Shown: positions 1 to 10,351 of the stretch, piece by piece | Layout of the letters: every line of letters starts with the position of its first letter | Position numbering within the stretch: the stretch's first letter is position 1 | Origin: Antedon mediterranea | Taxonomy: Eukaryota > Echinodermata > Crinoidea > Comatulida > Antedonidae | Assembly: GCF_964355755.1 (NCBI RefSeq) | Contig: NC_092672.1 | Location: forward strand, 17,292,501-17,356,500 | Length of the DNA: 64,000 nucleotides | Reading direction: 5' to 3' | Made by a program: the position numbers and the translations under genes | Notes under the pieces: generated by a model | Told to the model about the DNA's origin: nothing | Databases searched by the model: none | Seen by the model: only the letters and a program-made list of their open reading frames with translations

Positions 1-700
1 CCTCAAAATATCTCACTTTCAAAAACAATATTATTTTCAATTTTAAAAAAAAAAATCCCTAGAGGTTCGAACCCACTACCGAGAGCCCACAAACCAGTAG
101 ATGACTGAGGAGCTGATAATAGTCTATTTATATGAAATGAATGATTAATCAATGAAAAATAATGCCATGCAACTTTGTTTCTGATTTTAAAAAAGGTCCA
201 CTTGTTTAGGCCTGACATTTACAACCCTCAAAATATCTCACTTTCAAAAACAATATTTATTTTCAATTAAAAAAAAAAGAAAAAAATATTCGTAGAGGTT
301 CGAACCCACTACTGCGAGAACTCAAACATGAGCACTACCGGTTACCCCACAAACCAGTAGATGACTGAAGAGCTGATAACAGTCTATTTATATGAAATGA
401 ATGATCAATCAATGAAAAATAATGCCATGCAACTTTGTTTCTGATTGAAAAAAATGTCCACTTGTTTAGGCCTGACATTTACAACCCTCAAAATATCTCA
501 CTTTCAAAAACAATATTTATTTTCAAATAAAAAAAAAATATCCTTACAGATTCGAACCCACTACTGGGAGCACTCAAATCTGAGCATTACCCGTTTTGCC
601 ATAAAGTAGTACACGACAGAACAGTTTATAATAGTCTATTTATAAGTGTATTACGTAATTCATCATTACGTCATAAATATCATATTAACCTTTTTAAAAC
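1..700 (-). repeat. ~257-bp tandem units with tRNA-like promoter (block 1)
   Basis: Units begin at about 1, 227 and 484, each with CAAAATATCTCACTTTC, an A-rich run and a segment that on the minus strand reads like a tRNA: an A-box-like TGGCGTAACCGGTA, then TGAGTGCTCTCAGTAGTG, then a B-box-like GGTTCGAACC. This resembles the head of a tRNA-derived SINE that has been amplified in tandem. The Pol III role is inferred from box similarity only. Confidence 0.6.
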
Positions 701-706
701 CAAAAT

Positions 707-779
707 GGCCAGTTAGCTCAGACGACTGAGCGTCGTGTTGACAACACGTATGTCGTGGGTTCGATTCCCACGCTGGTCG
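707..779 (+). tRNA. tRNA-Val(GAC)-like sequence, probably a SINE head
   Basis: A 73-base cloverleaf can be drawn. The 7-bp acceptor (GGCCAGT with GCTGGTC) has wobble pairs. The D arm is GCTC/GAGC. The anticodon arm has 4 of 5 pairs and loop TTGACAA, placing GAC in the anticodon. The T arm is GTGGG/CCCAC around TTCGATT. There is no Pol III T-run directly after it, and a long shared body follows, so a SINE-type element is more likely than a working tRNA gene. Confidence 0.55.
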
Positions 780-1019
780 GTGGAATAGAGTTAAAGGTAT
801 GCGAACAACTGTGTTCACAGAATTTACGTCCCCCTTTCCACCACACATCTTGAGAAGGCACTGGCAATGCATCTGGTGATGATGTGGTGGAAACGACCCC
901 AAGGCCATGGCAGGGCCTTAGTGCTGAGGTAGGGAAAGCACATTTTTAAAATTTTTTTTGGGCTTTCGCTACATGTATTTGATCTCGTAAATTGTATGTT
1001 TAGCGCCCTCAATTTAATG
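780..1019 (+). repeat. SINE-like body downstream of the tRNA head (copy 1)
   Basis: GC-richer 240-base segment directly following the tRNA-like head, with CCTTTCCACCACACATC, GATGATGTGGTGGAAACG and CCATGGCAGGGCC, ending at GCGCCCTCAATTTAATG. The same body follows the second head at 3432-3680. A tRNA head plus a conserved body is the usual tRNA-SINE layout. I cannot assign it to a named SINE core domain by eye. Confidence 0.5.
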
Positions 1020-1077
1020 TATAAAGAAATTAATTTATCTTTGTTACGTGTTTAGAAGAGAATGTATGTCTCTCCGT

Positions 1078-1193
1078 AGTTTGGTATGCCGTTTGTTATT
1101 ATGCAAATGAGTTTTTGCAGGTGTAGTGGGAAAGATGGCATTGTTAGTAATTCGCGGTCAACACGCCACACTGTTGAATTTTGATTTTGTTAA
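1078..1193 (+). repeat. Conserved ~115-bp segment, present three times
   Basis: AGTTTGGTATGCCGT through CACGCCACACTGTTGAATTTTG. It recurs at 3737-3855 (part of the duplication) and, more diverged, at 1828-1955 with the same TTATGCAAATGAG and AATTCGCGGTCAACACGCC cores. ATGCAAAT matches the octamer word, but no regulatory role is shown. Confidence 0.6.
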
Positions 1194-1827
1194 TCAATGT
1201 TGCTACATTGGTAGCGAAATGTCCGATTCATGCAAGATATTGTATTGTAATATGTTATGAATAAACATTTATGGATGGTAGTTGGTGTGTATGGCCGCAC
1301 CGTCCCAGAATAAACATGTTTTAAACAGATAATTTGTCTCCGATGATTTTTGTATGGGGTTAATGGAGAGTGAAATAGATCAAATATAGAACATTTGCAA
1401 AGATCCCGATTTCCAGACTGATTTCGAAACTTAGACTAATTCCACCGCCGGGCTAGGCCTTAGGCATATACGAAGTCGAGTTTTTAAAGTAGAAAACTCT
1501 ACATAAACTTTTGAATTCGCATCTGGATAGTTGAATTTTGAACAAATATCATAAATATCATAGGTGATTATGTATGGTAATAAGTATAAGTATAAGTGCA
1601 ATTCTGGGCTCTATTTTCATTATTAGCTCTTCCCCCAAAACATGGTGGGCTAGTAGGCCTACTGGAGACCTAATATTTAATTTCATATTTCAATGAATAT
1701 GTACACTTTCCGGGGACAAGCTCTATTGTCCTTGATAGTCTTATATATTTTGTTTCATATAATTTCAAATCATGTAAAGTACCATTTTCAGGCTGGAGTC
1801 TGTGCAACTCTATTTTTTTATTTTAAA

Positions 1828-1955
1828 CAGTTTGGTATGCCGTCGTGGTTGTTATGCAAATGAGCTTGTGCACGTGTATTATGGGGAAGATAATATGTTA
1901 ATAATTCGCGGTCAACACGCCACACTGTTAAATTTTGACGCTGTTAATATTTACA
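1828..1955 (+). repeat. Third, diverged copy of the 1078-1193 segment
   Basis: Shares AGTTTGGTATGCCGT, TTATGCAAATGAG and ATTCGCGGTCAACACGCC with the other copies but differs in between. The sequence from 1397 to 1827 and from 1956 to 2122 around it is otherwise unique-looking. I see no gene there. Confidence 0.55.
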
Positions 1956-2122
1956 TTAGAATATTGTTCAAATCATGTAAATAAAACATTTTCCGGGCGG
2001 GAACCCAGCAGCTCTCGAAAAGAACTCCAGGTGGAAAAGAACCTCATCCATGAGTACTGAATATGAAGGAGCACATTGGCTTCTTTTGGAGGCTTTATGG
2101 CAGTCTTTTTACATGTATTTGA

Positions 2123-3350
2123 TTTCAAAAACAATATTTATTTGCAATTTAAAAAAAAAAGAAAAAAATATTCCTAGAGGTTCGAACCCACTACTGAGAG
2201 AACTCAAACCTGAGCATTACCGGTTACGCCACAAACCAGTAGATGAGTGAAGAGCTGATAATAGTCTATTTATATGAAATGAATGATCCATCAATGTAAA
2301 ATGATGTTGTGCAACTTTGTTTCTGATTTAAAAAAAGGTCCACTTGGTTAGGCTAGACATTTAAAACCATAAAAATATCTCACTTTCAAAAACAATATTT
2401 ATTTTCAAATAAAAAAAAAAGAAAAAAAAATCCCTAGATGTTCGAACCCACTATTGAAATCACTCAAACCTGAGCATTACCCGTTACGCCGCAAACCAGT
2501 ATATGACTGAAGAGCTGATAATAGTCTATTTATATGAAATGAATGATCAAAATAATGCCATGCAACTTTGTTTCTGATTTTAAAAAAGGTTCACTTGTTT
2601 AGGCCTGACATTCACAACCCTAAAAAATATCTCATTTTCAAAAGAAATATTTATTTTGAATAAGAAAAAAAAGCAATATCCCTAGAGGTTGGAACCCGCT
2701 ACTGAGAGCACTCAAACCTGGGTATTACCCGTTACGCCACAAACCAGTAGATAACTGAAGAGCTGATAATAGTCTATTTATATGAAATTAATGATCAATC
2801 AATGTAAAATAATGCCATGCAACTTTGTTTCTGATTTTAAAAAAGGTCCACTTATTTAGGCCTGACATTTACAACCCTCAAAATATCTCACTTTCAAAAA
2901 CAATATTTATTTTCAATTAAAAGAAAAAAAGAAAAAAAATATTCGTAGAGGTTTGAACCCACTACTGCTAGAACTCAAACATGAGCACTACCGGTTACGC
3001 CACAAACCAGTAGATGACTGAAGAGCTGATAACAGTCTATTTATATGAAATGAATGATCAATCAATGAAAAATAATGCCATGCAACTTTGTTTCTGATTG
3101 AAAAAAATGTCCACTTGTTTAGGCCTGACATTTACAACCCTCAAAATATCTCACTTTCAAAAACAATATTTATTTTCAAATAAAAAAAAATATCCTTACA
3201 GGTTCGAACCCACTACTGGGAGCACTCAAATCTGAGCATTACCCGTTTTGCCATAAAGTAGTACACGACAGAACAGTTTATAATAGTCTATTTATAAGTG
3301 TATTGCGTAATTCATCATTACGTCATAAATATCATATTAACCTTTTTAAA
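2123..3350 (-). repeat. ~257-bp tandem units with tRNA-like promoter (block 2)
   Basis: Five units start near 2123, 2359, 2616, 2874 and 3134. Each keeps the minus-strand B-box-like GGTTCGAACC (with point changes in some) and the A-box-like GTGGCGTAACCGGTAATG. Between units lies a conserved stretch containing AGTCTATTTATATGAAATG and CCATGCAACTTTGTTTCTG. Confidence 0.6.
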
Positions 3351-3358
3351 ACCAAAAT

Positions 3359-3431
3359 GACCAGTTAGCTCAGACGACTGAGCGTCGTGTTGACAACACG
3401 TATGTCATGGGTTCGATTCCCACGCTGGTCG
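3359..3431 (+). tRNA. tRNA-Val(GAC)-like sequence, second copy
   Basis: Duplicate of the structure at 707-779. The acceptor GACCAGT/GCTGGTC is slightly better paired than in copy 1, but the T stem has lost one pair (ATGGG facing CCCAC). The anticodon loop TTGACAA is unchanged. The broken T stem favours a decaying SINE head over a functional gene. Confidence 0.5.
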
Positions 3432-3680
3432 GTGAAATAGAGTTAAAGGTATGCGACCAACTGTGTTTGGGGTTCACAGAATTTACGTCCCCCTTTCCAC
3501 CACACATCTTGAGAATGCACTAGCAATGCATCTGGTGATGATGTGGTGGAAACGACCCCAAGGCCGTGGCAGGGCCTTAGTGCTGAGGCAGGGAGAGCAC
3601 ATTTTTTAAATTTTTTTTGGCTTTCGCAACATGTATTTGATCTCGTAAATGTTATTTTTAGCGCCCTCAATTTAATGTAA
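3432..3680 (+). repeat. SINE-like body downstream of the tRNA head (copy 2)
   Basis: Second copy of the segment at 780-1019, with one small insertion (TGTTTGGGGTTCACAG) and scattered substitutions. It ends at the same GCGCCCTCAATTTAATG. Confidence 0.5.
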
Positions 3681-4853
3681 AAAGAAATTAATTTATATTC
3701 GTTACGTGTTTAGAAGAGAATGTATGTCTCATCGTAGTTTGGTATGCCGTTTGTTATTATGCAAATGAGTTTTTGCAGGTGTAGTGGGAAAGATGGTATT
3801 GTTAGTAATTCGCGGTCAAAACGCCAAACTGTTGAATTTTGATTTTGTTAATCAATGTTGCTACATTGGTAGCGAAATGTCCGATTCATGCAAGATATTG
3901 TATTGTAATATGTTATGAATAAACATTTATGGATGGTAGTTGGTGTGTATGGTGTGTATGTCCCAGAATAAATATGTTTTAAACAGATAATTTGTCTCCG
4001 ATGATTTTTGTATGGGGTTAATGGAGAGTGAAATAGATCAAATATAGAACATTTGAAATACATTAGCACAATATATGTGCATAAATAGCAATATTATAGC
4101 ATAATTTTTGAATTTTAAAAAGTGGAAATTTTATTCATTTTTCGAGAAAAAAAAAGCAAAATTTCGACCCTTTTATTTTTTGACATAACTAGTTACTCTG
4201 GCTGTATAAGATGATGTTAGCACAATATATTTGCATAAATGGCAATATTATAGCATGTGGGAATTTTAGCCATTTTTCGACCCTTTTATTATTTTGACAT
4301 AACTAGCTGCTATTTCTCTATAAGATGATGTTAACACAATATATTTGGATAAATGCCAATATTATAGCATAATTATTGTATTTTAAAAAGTGGAAATTTT
4401 CGCCATTTTTCGAAAAAATTCCTATGGTCCCCAACAGGGAAATTTTCGAAAAATGGCCAAATTTTGATCCTTTTATTTTTTGACATAACTAGTTACTATG
4501 GCTCTATAAGATGATGTTAGCACAATATATTTGCATAAATGGCCATATTATAGCATAATTTTTGAATTTTAAACAATGGAAATTTTGACCATTTTTCGAA
4601 AAAAAAATCCTATGGTCACCCGCAGGGAAATTTTTCGAAAAATGGCCAAATTTCGAACCTTTTATTTCTTGACATAACTAGTTACTATGGCTCTATAAGA
4701 TGATGCTAACACAATATATGCGCATAAATGGCAATATTCTAGCCTAATTATAGAATTTTGAAAATTTGGAAATTTTTGCCATTTTCGAAAAAATTCCTAT
4801 GATCCCCCGCAGGAAAATTTTCGCAAAAATGGCCAAACTTCAAACCTTTTATT

Positions 4854-5053
4854 AGTCGCGTGGACGCGACTCTACAGTTCACTATGTTGGTCGGTCTGTC
4901 GGTCGGTCTGTCTGTCGGTCCGGTATCACTTTGCGTTTTATCGCTTTTCTGTACTTTTTGAACTGTTTTGATGTACAGAAAAGTTTTAAAGTACATTACT
5001 TTTTGAAAGTTCATTTATTTCTGAGAGCACGCAACTTATTGTTGTTGGCCTTG
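4854..5053 (-). mobile_element. HINE/Helentron-like short element, copy 1
   Basis: A 200-bp insertion into the CCTTTTATT|TTTTGACATAAC part of a satellite unit. Its low-coordinate end is a hairpin, AGTCGCGT-GG-ACGCGACT. Next comes a (GGTC/TGTC)n minisatellite, then CCGGTATCACTTTGCG. The other end is GTTGGCCTTG. On the minus strand the order is CAAGGCCAAC end, minisatellite, terminal hairpin, inserted at T-rich DNA. Family assignment is inference. Confidence 0.5.
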
Positions 5054-5373
5054 TTTTTTGACATAACGAGTTACTATGGCTCTATAAGATGATGTTAACA
5101 CAATATATGTGCATAAATGGCAATATTATAGTCTAATTATTGAATTTTAAAAGGTGGAAATTTTGGTCGTTTTCGACCCTTTTATATTTTGACATAAGTA
5201 GTTGCTGTGGCTCTATAAGATGATGTTAGCACAATATATGTGCATAAATGGCAATACTATAGCATAATTATAGAATTTAAAAAATTGGAAATTTTTGCCA
5301 TTTTTCGAAAAAAATCGTTAGGTCCCCCGCAGGGAAATTTTCGCAAAAATGGCCAAACTTCAAACCTTTTATT

Positions 5374-5569
5374 AGTCGTGTGGACGCGACTCTACAGTTC
5401 ACTATGTCGGTCGGTCTGTCGGTCTGTCTGTCGGTCCGGTATCACTTTGCGTTTTATCGCTTTTCTGTACTTTTTGAACTGTTTTGATGTACAGAAAAGT
5501 TTTAAAGTACATTACTTTTTGAAAGTTCATTTATTTCTGAGAGCACGCAACTTATTGTTGTTGGCCTTG
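5374..5569 (-). mobile_element. HINE/Helentron-like short element, copy 2
   Basis: Near-identical to the copy at 4854-5053, in the same position of the next satellite repeat, offset 520 bases. The hairpin has one changed base (AGTCGTGT). Identical placement shows that the satellite unit plus insertion was amplified together. Confidence 0.5.
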
Positions 5570-6413
5570 TTTTTTGACATAACGAGTTACTATGGCTCTA
5601 TAAGATGATGTTAACACAATATATGTGCATAAATGGCAATATTATAGTCTAATTATTGAATTTTAAAAGGTGGAAATTTTGGTCGTTTTCGACCCTTTTA
5701 TATTTTGACATAAGTAGTTGCTGTGGCTCTATAAGATGATGTTAGCACAATATATGTGCATAAATGGCAATACTATAGCCTAATTATAGAATTTAAAAAA
5801 TTGGAAATTTTTGCCATTTTTCGAAAAAAATCGTTAGGTCCCACGCAGGGAAATTTTCGCAAAAATGACCAAATTTCGATCCTTTTATTTTTGACATAAC
5901 TCGTTACTATGGCTCTATAAGATGATGTTAACACAATATAATATGTGCATAAATGGCAATATTATAGTCTAATTATTGAATTTTAAAAGGTGGACATTTT
6001 GGTCATTTTTCGAAAAAATTCCTATGGTCCCCCGTAGGAAAATTTTCGAAAAATAGCCCAATTTCGACCCTTTTATTTTTTGACATAACTAGTTACTCTG
6101 GCTGTATAAGATGTTTTTAGCACAATATATTTGCATAAATGGCAATATTATAGCATAATTTTCGAATTTAAAAAAGTGTAAATTTTCGCCATTTTTCGAA
6201 AAAAAAAATCTAATGGTCCCCCGCAGGGAAATTTTTGAAAAATGGCAAAATTTAGACCCTTTTATTTTTTGACATAACTAGTTACTATGGCTCTATAAGA
6301 TGATGTTAGCACAATATATGTGCATAAATGGCAATATTATAGCATAATTTTTGAAATTTAAAAAGTAAAAATTTTGGCCATTTTTCGAAAAAATTCCTAT
6401 GGTCCCCCGGAGG

Positions 6414-7290
6414 CGATTTTTTTTTTCGTACATAAGTTGGGGACCCCGCATGGAACGTCAAAAAATAATAAATAATAATTCATCAGTTAAATGTTCTTGT
6501 TCCGTGTGCACCCAAGCGTATAGCAACAAGAAGTGATTACACAAGTGCGGTACGATTCTAGGCCTATCTCCGCTGTGGTTGCGGCGTGCGATTTCATAAA
6601 AGAATAACGGCGTTTTGTGTGGATTGTCGAAATAATCAGCCTTTAGTTTATGGTGTTTTTAATATAATTTATTACTAAAGAATTACGTGTTAAAATGATA
6701 GTTTCTACATGTATTAGGCCTAATGTTAGTCTCTAAACCCATGTCTATTCTAGAAGTAGCTGACGTGTATGTTAGGTATGACACAGTCCGAGTAATACTA
6801 ATAAGTCAGCAAAATTAAACAATAAACATTACACAAAAATAAATTTTTTATTCTCGTGGGTCTAATCTTCCCATCTCATGTGTTCATATACGCGCATTTT
6901 AAAGTTCCTTTGAGTACATATTGTTTGATAATAAAATAGGAGAATTAAAAAAATTACAGTACACAATTTATACACATTCTTTATTCTTGTGGGTAAAGCT
7001 TTTTTTGGGCTATGTCCAATTACTACTGAGTTGAATGTGTCTTGCCTAGCTGTCGATTAGCCTCGACACATTATGCATAGTGCCAGTGGTGTGTGTGAAG
7101 AAGAGGGCCCGAAGGCAATCACGTGAATTGACCTATAATCCTAGGCCTACTGTAGAAAGAATCGTATCGCTTGATGTAATCACTTCTTGTTGCTATACGC
7201 TTGGGTGCACACGGAAAAACAAATTAACTGATGAATTGTTCATGTTTATTTTGTGACGTTTCATGAGGGGTCCCCAACTTATGTACGAAA
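6414..7290. mobile_element. Non-autonomous DNA transposon (MITE) with ~150-bp inverted ends
   Basis: Left end 6422-6575 and right end 7140-7290 are inverted repeats sharing TTTTCGTACATAAGTTGGGG, CATCAGTTAA, GTGTGCACCCAAGCGTATAG and CAACAAGAAGTGATTACA. The left end starts CGATTTTTTTT, like the MITE at 11467. The right end lacks the matching AAAAAATCG because it runs into the minisatellite at 7291. The interior (6576-7139) has no coding sequence. Its outer ends resemble the MULE-like MITE, but the target duplication cannot be read here. Confidence 0.75.
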
Positions 7291-7981
7291 AAGAGAGAGA
7301 GAGATAGATCAGCGAGAGAGAGATAGATCAGCGAGAGAGAGATAGATCAGCGAGAGAGATATAGATCAGCGAGAGAGATATAGATCAGCGAGAGAGATAT
7401 AGATCAGCAAGAGAGAGATAGATCAGCGAGAGAGAGATAGATCAGCGAGAGAGAGATAGATCAGCGAGAGAGAGAGATAGATCAGCGAGAGAGAGATAGA
7501 TCAGCGAGAGAGAGATAGATCAGCGAGAGAGAGATAGATCAGCGAGAGAGAGATATATAGATCAGCAAGAGAGAGATAGATCAGCGAGAGAGAGAGATAG
7601 ATAGATCAGCGAGAGAGAGATAGATCAGCGAGAGAGAGATAGATCAGCGAGAGAGAGATAGATAGATCAGCGAGAGAGAGATAGATCAGCGAGAGAGAGA
7701 TAGATAGATCAGCGAGAGAGAGATAGATCAGCGAGAGAGAGAGAGATAGATCAGCGGGGGAGAGATAGATCAGCGAGAGAGAGAGAGATAGATCAGCGAG
7801 AGAGAGATAGATCAGCGGGGGAGAGAGATAGATCAGCGAGAGAGAGATAGATCAGCGAGAGAGAGATAGATCAGAGAGAGAGATAGATCAGCGAGAGAGA
7901 TAGATCAGCGAGAGAGAGAGATAGATCGGCGAGAGAGAGAGATAGATCAGCGAGAGAGAGAGAGAGATCAGCGAGAGAGAG
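7291..7981 (+). repeat. GAGA / GATAGATCAGC minisatellite
   Basis: About 690 bases of GATAGATCAGC alternating with 4-9 GA dinucleotides, with a period of roughly 18-20 bases and length jitter from the GA run. Variants include GATATAGATCAGC and GGGGGAGAGATAGATCAGC. It abuts the MITE end on one side and inverted satellite on the other. There are no spacer-like unique segments, so it is not a CRISPR-type array. Confidence 0.9.
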
Positions 7982-8828
7982 TAATATTGGCATTTATGCA
8001 AATATATTATGTTAACATCATCTTATAGAGCCACAGTAACTAGTTATGTAAAAAAATAAAAGGATCAAAATTTGGCCATTTTTCGAAAATTTCCCTGCTG
8101 GGGATCATAGGAATTTTTTCGAAAAATTGCCAAAATCTCCACTTTTTAAAATTCTATAATTATCCTATAATATTGGCATTTATGCAAATATATTGTGTTA
8201 ACATCATCTTATAGAGACATAGCAGCTAGTTATGTCAAAAAAATAAAAGGGTCAAAAAATGGCCAAAACTCCCACTTTTAAAAATTCAATAATTATGCTA
8301 TAATATTGCCATTTTTACAAATATATTGTGCTAACATCATCTTATAGAGCCATAGTAACTAGTTATGTCAAAAAATAAAAGGGTTAAAATTTGGCCTTTT
8401 TTGCGAAAATTTCCGTGGGGAGAGGGAGCGTAGGAATTTTTTCGAAAAATGACTAAAATTTCCACTTTTTAAAATTCAAAAATTATGCTATAATATTGAC
8501 ATTTATGGACATTATATTGTGCTGACATCATCTTATAGAGCCATAGCAACTACTTATGTCAAAATATAAAAGGGTCGAAAATGGCAAAAAATTTCCACTT
8601 TTTAAAATTAAATAATTATGCTATAATTTTGCCATTTATGGACATATATTGTGTTAACATAATCTTATAGAGCCATAGTAACTAGTTATGTCAAAAAATA
8701 AAAGGGTTGAAATTTGGCCATTTTTGCGAAAATTTTTCCTGCTGGGAACCATAGGAATTTTTTAGAAAAATTGCCAAAATTTCCACTTTTTAAAATTATG
8801 CGGTAATATTGCCATTTATGCACATACA
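7982..8828 (-). repeat. ~187-bp satellite array, inverted block
   Basis: Same family as 4052-6413 but reverse-complemented: TTTATGCAAATATATTGTG, AACATCATCTTATAGAGCC, ACTAGTTATGTC and TTTTTCGAAAAATTG appear in the opposite order. It therefore forms inverted arms around the MITE and minisatellite. Confidence 0.85.
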
Positions 8829-8873
8829 TACCTTTTTATTTTTGACTATGGCTCTATAAGATGATGTTAACAC
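8829..8873 (+). repeat. Junction fragment of ~187-bp satellite, forward again
   Basis: CCTTTTTATTTTTGACTATG followed by GCTCTATAAGATGATGTTAA is in forward orientation. It ends in AACAC and passes directly into the ~88-bp satellite at TGTAGCTATTCTTAGC. This is a recombination seam between two unrelated satellites. Confidence 0.65.
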
Positions 8874-10351
8874 TGTAGCTATTCTTAGCACTTTGGTGTT
8901 TTTATGTTAACAAGTTTTTTCGAAAATCACAAAATGGTCTAAAACGTCTCCAAATGCGATTTGAAGCTATTCTGTACACTTTGATGTTTTGTTTGAAAAA
9001 TTTTGGTCGAAATGCTCAAAATGGTCTAAAACGTTTTTAAATACGATTAGAAGCTACTCTTAACACTTTTGTGTTTTTGTGTGAAAAGTTTTATCGAAAT
9101 GCTCAAAACGGTCTTAAACGGTTTCTAATGTGATTTTAAGCACTTTGATGTTTTTGTGTTTCATCGAAATGACCAAAATGGTCCAAAACGTCTCCAAATG
9201 CGATTTGAAGCTATTCTTAGCACTTTGATGTTTTTCTGTTAACAAGTTTTTTTCGAAAATCACAACATTGTCTAAAACGTCTCCAAATGCGATTTGAAGT
9301 TATACTGTACACTTTGATGTTTTGTGTGAAAAAGTTTTGTCGAAATGCTCAAAATGGTCTTAAACGTTTTCAAATACCATATTAAGCTATTTTGTGCACT
9401 TTGATGTTTTTGTGTAACCAAGTTTCATCGAAATGAACAAAATGTTCCAAAACGTCTCCAAATGCGATTTGAAGCTATTCTAAGCACTTTAATATTTTGT
9501 GTGAAAAAGTTTTGTCGAAATGCTCAAAATGGTCTTAATCGTTTTTAAATACGATATTAAGCTATTTTGTGTTCTTTGATGTTTTTGTGTGAAAAGTTTT
9601 ATCGAAATGCTCAAAATGGTCTAAAACGGTTTCTAATGTGATTTTAAGCACTTTGATGTTTTTGTGTAACCAAGTTTCATCGAAATGACCAAAATGGTCC
9701 AAAACGTCTCCAAATGCGATTTGGAGCTATACTTACCACTTTGGTGTTTTTGTGTAACCAAGTTTCATCGAAATGCACAAAATGGTCTAAAACGTCTCCA
9801 AATGCGATTTGAAGCTATTCTGTACACTTTAATGTTTTGTGTGAAAAAGTGTTGTCGAAATGCTCAAAATGGTCTAAAACGTTTTTAAATACCATATTAA
9901 GCTATTTTGTGCATTTTGATGTTTTTTGTGTAAAATTTTATCGAAATGCTCAAAATGGTCTAAAACGGTTTCTATTGTGATTTTAAGCACTTTCATGTTT
10001 TTGTGTAACAAAGTTTCATCAAAAATCACAAAATGGTCTAAAACGTCTCCAAATGCGATTGGAAGCTATTCTTAGCACTTTGGTGTTTTTATGTTAACAA
10101 GTTTTTTCGAAAATCACAAAATTGTCTAAAACGTCTCCAAATGCGATTTGAAGCTGTTGTGTACACTTTGATGTTTTGTGTGAAAAAGTTTTGTCGAAAT
10201 GCCCAAAATGGTCTAAAACGTTTTTAAATACGATATTAAGCTTTTTTGTGCACTTTGATGTTTTTGTGTGAACAAGTTTTATCGGAATGCTCAAAATGGT
10301 CTAAAACGTCTCCAAATGCGATTTGAAGCTATTTTGTACAATTTGATATTA
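8874..10351 (+). repeat. ~88-bp satellite array, forward block
   Basis: Tandem units with AAAATGGTCTAAAACGTCTC, AAATGCGATTTGAAGCTATT, GCACTTTGATGTTTTTGTGT and AAGTTTTATCGAAATGCTC. Several monomer variants alternate. Short reading frames across it are by-products of the tandem repeat. Confidence 0.9.

Larger units (their letters stand above)
1..1396. repeat. Copy 1 of a duplicated repeat module
   Basis: This block reappears at about 2622-4051 with a constant offset near 2652 bases (707 matches 3359; 484 matches 3134). It contains three ~257-bp tandem units, then the tRNA-like head at 707-779 and its downstream body. Similarity ends just after the shared AGAACATTTG near 1396 and 4051. The left edge is cut by the window. 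No protein-coding region is supported. Confidence 0.8.
2622..4051. repeat. Copy 2 of the duplicated repeat module
   Basis: Collinear second copy of 1-1396 with scattered substitutions and small indels, including one in the GGTGTGTATGGTGTGTATG stretch near 3942. The same order of ~257-bp units, tRNA-like head and body is kept, so this is one segmental duplication rather than independent insertions. Confidence 0.8.
4052..6413 (+). repeat. ~187-bp satellite array, forward block
   Basis: Tandem units carrying TGACATAACTAGTTACTATG, CTCTATAAGATGATGTTA, ACACAATATATGTGCATAAA, a TTTTTCGAAAAA palindrome and CCTATGGTCCCCCGCAGGG. Unit starts by the AAGATGATGTTA landmark include 4324, 4509 and 4700, giving 185-191 bp spacing, with some truncated units. 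Two units were enlarged by HINE-like insertions. Short reading frames here have no coding character. Confidence 0.85.

Noticed and set aside
707-779. A functional tRNA-Val gene
   Set aside because: Mismatch in the anticodon stem, no terminator T-run, and a conserved SINE-like body; the second copy has a broken T stem.
4748-5014. Frames with Asp-Arg-Pro-Thr or Cys-Arg-Ser-Val repeats (also 5240-5608, 18469-18681, 19204-19401)
   Set aside because: They translate the GACC/GACA minisatellite of the HINE-like elements and differ by frame in each copy.
7291-7981. CRISPR-like regular array
   Set aside because: Units are contiguous with only GA-length variation and no unique spacers; the surroundings are eukaryotic repeats.
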